Of a DNA stretch of 64,000 nucleotides, positions 58,215-64,000 are shown one piece after another; the stretch's first letter is position 1, and each line of letters starts with the position of its first letter. The stretch is from Stutzerimonas stutzeri (GTDB lineage Bacteria; Pseudomonadota; Gammaproteobacteria; Pseudomonadales; Pseudomonadaceae): the NCBI RefSeq assembly GCF_018138085.1, contig NZ_CP073105.1:2108001-2172000 (forward strand), written 5' to 3'. Below the pieces are notes generated by a model. It was not told the origin of the DNA. It saw only the letters and a program-made list of their open reading frames with translations, and ran no database searches. A program made the translations under genes and the position numbers.

Positions 58215-59465
58215 ATGGATGCGTTGCTGATACTGGGCGGGCTGCTGCTGATCGTCTCGGGGCTCGTCTGGTTGGTCGTGCTGGCCTTCGGCACCAGCCT
58301 GCTGTGGGGTGTAGGTAGCCTGCTTCCGCCGATCAATCTGATCTATGCCGTTCGGCACTGGCACGTGGCGCGCAGGGCGATCGGCCTGTCCAGTCTAGGC
58401 TTCATCCCGCTGGTTATCGGATTCTCATTGCTGGCCAGCCACGAGCCGGAGCGGCTTGCGGCCATTACCAGCCTGAAGTGGCTGGAACCGGATGAGCTGG
58501 CACAAAGCCACAGCCTGGCTATCGAGCTGCAAGGGCAGCTTGATGGTCGCCCTTTCGTTCCCAAAACAGGTCGTCTGGTAGACGGCGTGCTGACGCTGCG
58601 TGAAGGGGACGACCTCTTCGCTCGGCAGGAAGTGAACATTCGTCTAGGCGCGGTTTCGCCCGGCGCAGTGCGGGTCGATGTTCTCCCCGAGGATGTCGGC
58701 CCGGTGCCGGAAATCGAAATCAACTGGATGCGTCCGGAGCAGGAGCTTCCCGAGGCGCGTCGCGTAAAAAGCGGCTACACCTTGCATCTGGATCTGCAGG
58801 CAGTGCCGCCGAACAGGCTGGCCGGCGATTTTCACCTGGTATTGCCTGCGCATTACCACACGAGCCTGAGTGGCCAGGTAGAGCTGTTCACCGACGGTCT
58901 GCGATATCGCGCGGGGCAGGTGGATCTCAACCACGATTCGAACGATACCCTGGCGTACCTGGCCAGGGATTATCTGCAACGACGCTTCAATACGCGGCTG
59001 GTCGAGATCGAGTCGGTGGCACCTGTGGATTTTCGCCTGCCGACCGCGGTTTTGTCGGTGCAGGCGAAGATTAAGGGCGCCACGGATCGGTACCCGTTGA
59101 ATATCCGCAAAGGGGAGCAAGGCTGGGCGATAGAAGGCGACGACTATCCTCCGTTACCCGAGCTAGTCGAGACGCCGCCTGCACCTGCGATCGTTCAACG
59201 CGCGCCGCAGCCGCAGAGCGAGACATCGCCTGGTCTGGAGCGGCCGCAACGGTTTTCCCTTGCTCTCTTGCTGCAGCGCCCCGCGCGTTACGAGCAGCAA
59301 CTGTTGCGAGCGCACACCAGTCGTGGCGGGGTGGCGCAAGGGCGCTTCCTTGGGATCGATGCCGATGGCAACCTGGCCATTCGCCGGATTCTCAAGGGGC
59401 CGGGTGAGGCCATCTACAATCTCGCCCCCAGCGACATCGTCCGGCTCGAACTGCTGGAACCATAG
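58215..59465 (+). CDS. Unknown membrane-anchored protein
   Basis: This 416-residue protein matches no family I can name. The N-terminus has three membrane segments (about residues 3-25, 26-45 and 55-73), followed by a roughly 250-residue soluble, beta-rich part. A Pro-rich linker (ETPPAPAIVQRAPQPQSETS, near 317) leads to a short C-terminal domain (SRGGVAQGRFLGIDADGNLA) that reads like an SH3-type barrel. It lies between the thioesterases and htpG. Similar genes occur beside htpG in Pseudomonas. Automatic calls as a transporter are not supported by this topology. Confidence 0.7.
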   Translation: MDALLILGGLLLIVSGLVWLVVLAFGTSLLWGVGSLLPPINLIYAVRHWHVARRAIGLSSLGFIPLVIGFSLLASHEPERLAAITSLKWLEPDELAQSHSLAIELQGQLDGRPFVPKTGRLVDGVLTLREGDDLFARQEVNIRLGAVSPGAVRVDVLPEDVGPVPEIEINWMRPEQELPEARRVKSGYTLHLDLQAVPPNRLAGDFHLVLPAHYHTSLSGQVELFTDGLRYRAGQVDLNHDSNDTLAYLARDYLQRRFNTRLVEIESVAPVDFRLPTAVLSVQAKIKGATDRYPLNIRKGEQGWAIEGDDYPPLPELVETPPAPAIVQRAPQPQSETSPGLERPQRFSLALLLQRPARYEQQLLRAHTSRGGVAQGRFLGIDADGNLAIRRILKGPGEAIYNLAPSDIVRLELLEP

Positions 59466-59506
59466 CCTCGCCCCGGGGGCTCGAGCGCACCCTTCGGTTT
59501 GCGCCA

Positions 59507-59532
59507 CTTGAATTCCCGCACCAAGCCCCCAT
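59507..59532 (+). promoter_or_regulatory. Sigma-32 (RpoH) heat-shock promoter of htpG
   Basis: CTTGAA (59507-59512), a 14 bp spacer and CCCCAT (59527-59532) match the sigma-32 consensus. Transcription would start near 59541, about 50 bp before the htpG ATG. Confidence 0.88.
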
Positions 59533-59590
59533 CTGTTCGTCATCGCCGCACTTGCGGCATGGCCATTGACGATGTGGAGTTAGCAAGACG

Positions 59591-61498
59591 ATGAGTGTGG
59601 AGACTCAAAACAAAGAAACCCTGGGCTTCCAGACCGAAGTGAAGCAACTGCTTCACCTGATGATTCATTCCCTGTATTCAAACAAGGAAATCTTTCTTCG
59701 CGAGCTGATTTCCAACGCATCCGACGCGGCTGACAAGTTGCGCTTCGAGGCGCTGGCCAAGCCTGAGTTGCTCGAAGGCGGTGCGGATCTCAAGATCCGC
59801 GTGAGCTTCGACAAGGACGCCAAGACCGTGACCCTCGAGGACAACGGTATCGGCATGAACCGTGAAGACGTGATCACCCATCTGGGCACCATCGCCAAGT
59901 CGGGTACCGCTGACTTCATGAAGCACCTGACCGGTGACCAGAAGAAGGATTCGCACCTGATTGGGCAGTTCGGCGTAGGCTTCTACTCCGCATTCATCGT
60001 GGCCAACCAGGTCGAGGTGTTCAGCCGTCGCGCGGGCACGCCGGCCGAAGAGGGCGTGTACTGGTCCTCGAAAGGCGAGGGTGATTTCGAAGTCGCCACC
60101 ATCGACAAGCCAGAGCGTGGCACCCGTATCGTCCTGCACCTGAAGTCCGGCGAAGAAGAATTCGCCGATGGCTGGCGGCTGCGCAACATCATCAAGAAAT
60201 ACTCCGACCACATCGCGCTGCCGATCGAGTTGCCGAAAGAATTCCATGGCGAGGAGAAAGACAAACCGGCTGAGCCCGAGTGGGAAACAGTCAACCGTGC
60301 CAGCGCGCTCTGGACTCGTCCGCGTACCGAAATCAAGGACGAGGAATACCAGGAGTTCTACAAGCACGTCGGCCACGACTTCGAGAACCCGCTGGCGTGG
60401 AGCCACAACAAGGTCGAGGGCAAGCTCGAGTACACCTCGCTGCTTTACGTGCCGGGTCGCGCGCCGTTCGACCTGTATCAGCGTGAAGCGCCCAAGGGGC
60501 TCAAGCTGTATGTCCAGCGCGTGTTCATCATGGACCAGGCGGACGAGTTCCTGCCGCTGTACCTGCGCTTCATCAAGGGCGTCATCGACTCCAACGATCT
60601 GTCGCTGAACGTCTCGCGCGAAATCCTGCAGAAGGATCCGGTCATCGATTCGATGAAGTCGGCGCTGACCAAGCGCGTTCTGGACATGCTGGACAAGCTG
60701 GCCAAGGACAAGCCGGAGGACTACAAGAGCTTCTGGAAGCAGTTCGGCCAGGTGCTCAAGGAGGGCCCGGCAGAAGATTTCGCCAACAAGGAAAAGATCG
60801 CCGGTCTGCTGCGCTTTGCCTCCACACAGGACGCGTCAGGCGAGCAGAGCGTATCGCTGGCCGATTACCTGGCTCGCGTCAAAGACGGCCAGGACAAGAT
60901 CTACTACCTCACCGGCGAATCCCACGCGCAGGTCAAGAACAGCCCGCACCTGGAAGTCTTCCGCAAGAAGGGCATCGAGGTGCTGCTGCTGACCGATCGC
61001 ATCGACGAGTGGCTGATGAGCTACCTCACCGAGTTCGACAGCAAGCAGTTCGTGGACGTTGCACGCGGGGATCTGGATCTCGGCAAGCTGGACACGGAAG
61101 AGGACAAGAAAGCGCAGGAAGAAATTGCCAAGACCAAGGAAGGCCTGGTCGAGCGTCTCAAGACCTCGCTGGGCGACGCCGTGGCTGAAGTCCGCGTATC
61201 GCACCGGCTGACCGACTCGCCGGCGATCCTTGCCATCGGCGAGCAGGACCTTGGCTTGCAGATGCGCCAGATCCTCGAAGCGAGCGGGCAGAAGGTTCCG
61301 GAATCCAAGCCGATCTTCGAGATCAATCCGCAGCATCCGCTGATCGAGAAGCTCGATGCCGAGCCGGACGAGGATCGCTTCGCCGACCTGTCGCACATCC
61401 TCTTCGATCAGGCCGCGCTCGCCGCTGGCGACAGCCTCAAGGATCCGGCCGCCTATGTGCAGCGGTTGAACAAGCTGCTTGTCGAGCTTTCCGCCTAA
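59591..61498 (+). CDS. htpG: Molecular chaperone HtpG (bacterial Hsp90)
   Basis: This 635-residue ATP-dependent chaperone has N-terminal GHKL ATPase motifs in [29 protein letters not shown] and [14 protein letters not shown]. The middle domain carries the conserved arginine in [13 protein letters not shown] near residue 340. The C-terminal dimerisation domain ends at the stop without a MEEVD tail, as in bacteria. The ATG at 59591 follows GGAG. A sigma-32 promoter precedes it and a terminator follows it. Confidence 0.98.
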   Translation: MSVETQNKETLGFQTEVKQLLHLMIHSLYSNKEIFLRELISNASDAADKLRFEALAKPELLEGGADLKIRVSFDKDAKTVTLEDNGIGMNREDVITHLGTIAKSGTADFMKHLTGDQKKDSHLIGQFGVGFYSAFIVANQVEVFSRRAGTPAEEGVYWSSKGEGDFEVATIDKPERGTRIVLHLKSGEEEFADGWRLRNIIKKYSDHIALPIELPKEFHGEEKDKPAEPEWETVNRASALWTRPRTEIKDEEYQEFYKHVGHDFENPLAWSHNKVEGKLEYTSLLYVPGRAPFDLYQREAPKGLKLYVQRVFIMDQADEFLPLYLRFIKGVIDSNDLSLNVSREILQKDPVIDSMKSALTKRVLDMLDKLAKDKPEDYKSFWKQFGQVLKEGPAEDFANKEKIAGLLRFASTQDASGEQSVSLADYLARVKDGQDKIYYLTGESHAQVKNSPHLEVFRKKGIEVLLLTDRIDEWLMSYLTEFDSKQFVDVARGDLDLGKLDTEEDKKAQEEIAKTKEGLVERLKTSLGDAVAEVRVSHRLTDSPAILAIGEQDLGLQMRQILEASGQKVPESKPIFEINPQHPLIEKLDAEPDEDRFADLSHILFDQAALAAGDSLKDPAAYVQRLNKLLVELSA

Positions 61499-61513
61499 CT
61501 CGCAGCGACACGA

Positions 61514-61542
61514 AAAAGGGCTCGTCATTGACGGGCCCTTTT
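61514..61542 (+). terminator. Rho-independent terminator of htpG
   Basis: AAAAGGGC (61514-61521) pairs with GCCCTTTT (61535-61542). An inner CGTCA/TGACG stem continues it, and a short T-rich tail follows. It lies 16 bp after the htpG stop. Confidence 0.88.
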
Positions 61543-61725
61543 GCTTTGGCCCGGCGCCGTTTCGTTGATGAGCGTCTTGCTCGCGCGGTATCTGCGATGC
61601 GGTCCTCGAAGCGGCGGGTAGCGGGTCATCGCAAACCGGAACGGCTACCATGGCGAAACGACCACGGCTACTGAACCGCCAAGCGCGGGAGCGGTCTATC
61701 CGCTTGGCTGTCAGGAGGTCATTGG

Positions 61726-62736
61726 TTGTTCAACTTAAGAAATTGTCTTACCGCCTTGTGCCTGGTCGCGTCGATCGCACCGGTTCACGCGCGGGACTAT
61801 CGCTACAGCGATGCGCACCTGCATTTCGTTGATTTCTTCCAGGAAAGCGACGGCATGCGCAAGCTGCTCGAGGCCATGGACGCTGGCGATATCGATCACG
61901 TGATGATCAGCGGAATCCCGGTAGCCAAGAAGTGGCACGAGAACGAACCCAAGCGACCTCGCTACTATGCCGGCGACGACGCACCTGTCTATTGGTACAG
62001 CGCAACCGACGTCGTGGTCGCCGCGGCATTGAAGGAACTGGACGAAGAGCAGCGCCAACGCTTCCACCCGTTTCTCTCTGGCTTCAATCCCAACGACAAG
62101 AACGCCGACGCACACATTCGACGAATGCTCGACCTAGATCCGGGGCTCTGGCAGGGGCTGGGGGAGGTCTTCACTCGTCATGACGACGTGACGGCCTTGA
62201 CCGAGGGCGATACGCCTCGCGCCAATAACGAGGCCTTGATGCGCGTCTATCACTTGGCGGCCGAGTTCGACCTGCCGGTAATGCTTCACTCCAATATCAC
62301 CTCCAAGCGTGAGCGTAACCCGCTATACCTGGCCGAACTGGAAGAGCCACTGCGCAATCATCCCCATACCCGCTTCATCTGGGCGCATGCCGGCACGAGC
62401 ATGGAGTTGCACCGCCATCAGGAAAAGCTCGATTTTCTGCTGCCGACGGTCACCCGCTTGCTGGAAGACTATCCCAATCTGTTCATCGACCTGTCCTGGA
62501 CGATGCTAAGGCCGTACCTGCTGAACGACGCTGGCGTGGCCGATAAAGATTGGCTGGCGCTGGTCGAACGCCACCCCACGCGCTTCATGATCGGTACCGA
62601 TGTGGTCGGGCGATTCGACAGCCTGGCCGAGAGTATCCGTGCGTTCGACCCCTTTCTCGATGCCTTGCCGGAGAAGGTTGCTCGTCAGGTCGCACGCGAC
62701 AACTTCCTGGCTGTACTGCCTCGCAAACAACGGTGA
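61726..62736 (+). CDS. Secreted amidohydrolase-family protein
   Basis: The product is 336 residues. A Sec signal (FNLRNCLTALCLVASIAPVHA, cleavage after HA near residue 23) suggests a periplasmic enzyme. The metal motif DAHLH near residue 30 and WAHAG near 225, with MIGTDVVGRFD near 290, fit the amidohydrolase (TIM-barrel) superfamily. The substrate is unknown. The start is a TTG at 61726, chosen because a perfect AGGAGG lies seven bases before it. No ATG nearby keeps the signal peptide. Confidence 0.85.
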   Translation: MFNLRNCLTALCLVASIAPVHARDYRYSDAHLHFVDFFQESDGMRKLLEAMDAGDIDHVMISGIPVAKKWHENEPKRPRYYAGDDAPVYWYSATDVVVAAALKELDEEQRQRFHPFLSGFNPNDKNADAHIRRMLDLDPGLWQGLGEVFTRHDDVTALTEGDTPRANNEALMRVYHLAAEFDLPVMLHSNITSKRERNPLYLAELEEPLRNHPHTRFIWAHAGTSMELHRHQEKLDFLLPTVTRLLEDYPNLFIDLSWTMLRPYLLNDAGVADKDWLALVERHPTRFMIGTDVVGRFDSLAESIRAFDPFLDALPEKVARQVARDNFLAVLPRKQR

Positions 62737-62914
62737 GAGCCCTGGATAGCGGTTCGCCGTAGTTAATGGCCATTTGCTGGCTGCCGTGTCGTTCGTCGCT
62801 GGCCCGCCCCGCAGCGCTATTTTTTGGCGTCAATTCTTCAAGCTTTTCCCGCCGACTCCGCTATTAGGCTGTCAACGCTGATCAATACAGCGCTTCTATG
62901 GAGTGCAAGACCCT

Positions 62915-64000
62915 ATGTCGATTCGACGTTTGAATATTTCGAGCCGCTCTGCGGCTGGCTTCGGCCTGATTGGCCTCATGGTTCTGGCCCTTGGCTTGTT
63001 CGCCCTGAAACAAATGGCGGAGATGCGCAAGGAATCGAATGAAGTTGACCAGAACTGGCTTCCGAGCATTGTGAGCTTGAGCAGCCTTAACGCCGGCATG
63101 CAGCGCACCCGCGCGCTGACGATGCGCATGGTCATGCTGAATAGCGATGAGGCGCGTTCCGCAACGGCCCAGATGCTTGGCAAGCTAATCGATGACGTGA
63201 ACCAGGCCAAGGCCGAATACGAAAAGCTGCTGACCACGGCAGATGAGAAAGCGGCCTATGAGCGATTCAAAACGACTCACGCGCTGTACATGGTCGAGCA
63301 GCGCAAGGTCGTTGAATTGGCCACTCAGGGCGCTCGGGAAAAAGCCATGGACGTCATGAATGGCAGCATCAGCCAGCATGCTGACGGCATGACCAAGGCG
63401 CTGCTCGATCTTCAGCGCATCAACGGCGAGGAGGCAGGGCATGCGGCGGATCGCGCGCGTGCTGCGTACGAAACCGCATTCAGTTGGGTGGTCGTCACCA
63501 TCATCATGGCGGCCTTGGTGACTGTAACGCTGGCTGTCCTGTTTACCAGGAGCATCGTTCGGCCTTTGAATCAGGCGCTCCAGGTGGCCGAGGCAGTAGC
63601 TGCAGGTGATCTCACCCGAGACGTCGCCATCGAAGGGAACGATGAGCCGGCACGTCTGCTCGTTGCACTCAAGGCGATGCAGACCAATCTGCGCAATACC
63701 GTCCAGGGCATTTCCGATTCGTCCAACCAGCTGGCTTCGGCGGCCGAAGAACTCAACACCGTCACCGAGGATTCAACCCGCGGCTTGCATGAGCAGAACC
63801 ACGAAATCGAGCAGGCAGCCACAGCGGTGAATGAAATGACCGCGGCCGTGGATGAAGTCGCCCGCAATGCGGTGGCGACGTCCGAGGCCTCGCGTGAGTC
63901 GGATGTTACGGCGCAGCAAGGCCGTCAGCAGGTGATCAGGACGGTCGAATCGATAGACCTGCTGGCAGGTGACGTGACCACCACTGCCACTCAGGTCGAG
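62915..64000 (+). CDS. Methyl-accepting chemotaxis protein, 3' end beyond the window
   Basis: Reading from the ATG at 62915 (MSIRRLNISSRSAAGFGLIG), 362 codons run open to the window edge. TM1 spans about residues 14-36. A periplasmic four-helix-bundle-like region follows (about 37-188), then TM2 (about 189-211), a HAMP domain (VRPLNQALQVAEAVAAGDLT) and the first methylation helices (NEMTAAVDEVARNAVATSEA). The signalling tip and C-terminus lie outside. The sensed ligand cannot be told from sequence. The domain order is that of class I chemoreceptors. Confidence 0.92.
   Translation, partial: MSIRRLNISSRSAAGFGLIGLMVLALGLFALKQMAEMRKESNEVDQNWLPSIVSLSSLNAGMQRTRALTMRMVMLNSDEARSATAQMLGKLIDDVNQAKAEYEKLLTTADEKAAYERFKTTHALYMVEQRKVVELATQGAREKAMDVMNGSISQHADGMTKALLDLQRINGEEAGHAADRARAAYETAFSWVVVTIIMAALVTVTLAVLFTRSIVRPLNQALQVAEAVAAGDLTRDVAIEGNDEPARLLVALKAMQTNLRNTVQGISDSSNQLASAAEELNTVTEDSTRGLHEQNHEIEQAATAVNEMTAAVDEVARNAVATSEASRESDVTAQQGRQQVIRTVESIDLLAGDVTTTATQVE

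Noticed and set aside
61650..61832. Small 60-codon ORF upstream of the amidohydrolase
   Set aside because: It is Arg-rich, without similarity or a ribosome site, and overlaps the better supported TTG-started gene.

Overview
The window is GC-rich, gene-dense chromosomal sequence from a gammaproteobacterium of the Pseudomonas stutzeri (Stutzerimonas) type. The evidence is two tandem cbb3 oxidase operons next to ccoGHIS and hemN, Aer next to acnA, smc-zipA-ligA, the block gltA / sdhCDAB / sucAB-lpdG-sucCD / brnQ / htpG, Pseudomonas-style REP elements, and ANR-type (FNR-like) boxes. No prophage, IS element, CRISPR array, tRNA or rRNA gene was seen. This is core genome, and I did not find a convincing wholly new system.

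Layout. 1-298: 5' end of hemN (leftward) and a divergent intergenic region with a well-placed ANR box. 298-1125: nadE. 1180-13253: leftward respiratory island, transcribed as ccoN-O-P (no ccoQ), then ccoN-O-Q-P, then ccoG-H-I-S and a TauE/SafE-like membrane protein. 13337-20208: alpha/beta hydrolase, Aer-type energy-taxis receptor, acnA, rlmM, tusA. 20375-25248: a leftward caa3-type oxidase cluster (CuA/cytochrome c subunit II and a fused subunit I+III) with three small membrane proteins around it. 25385-27472: a K+ channel with a C-terminal zinc ribbon, and moaA. 27833-35159: smc, zipA, ligA. 35652-40110: flagellar filament genes fliC-flaG-fliD-fliS-fliT behind a near-consensus sigma-28 promoter. 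40271-41394: ppnP, a DUF486 protein and a YkgJ-like protein. 41789-54829: gltA diverging from sdhCDAB-sucAB-lpdG-sucCD. 55109-64000: brnQ, a DUF599 protein, two hotdog thioesterases, an unknown membrane protein, htpG with a heat-shock promoter, a secreted amidohydrolase, and a chemoreceptor truncated by the window end.

How it fits together. Much of the window serves oxidative energy metabolism. The TCA genes (acnA, gltA, sdh, suc) feed electrons to two high-affinity cbb3 oxidases and one caa3 oxidase. The cbb3 assembly factors lie directly downstream of the oxidase operons, and an Aer-type receptor lets the cell follow redox or oxygen gradients. ANR boxes sit in front of hemN and the distal cco operon but not clearly in front of the proximal one, which suggests one oxygen-regulated and one more constitutive cbb3 enzyme.

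Most worth checking: the ANR operator embedded in a neighbouring gene, the near-identical segments shared by the two cco operons, the flagellar cassette without fleQ between REP arrays, the dyad inside the gltA promoter spacer, and the zinc-ribbon-tailed channel.
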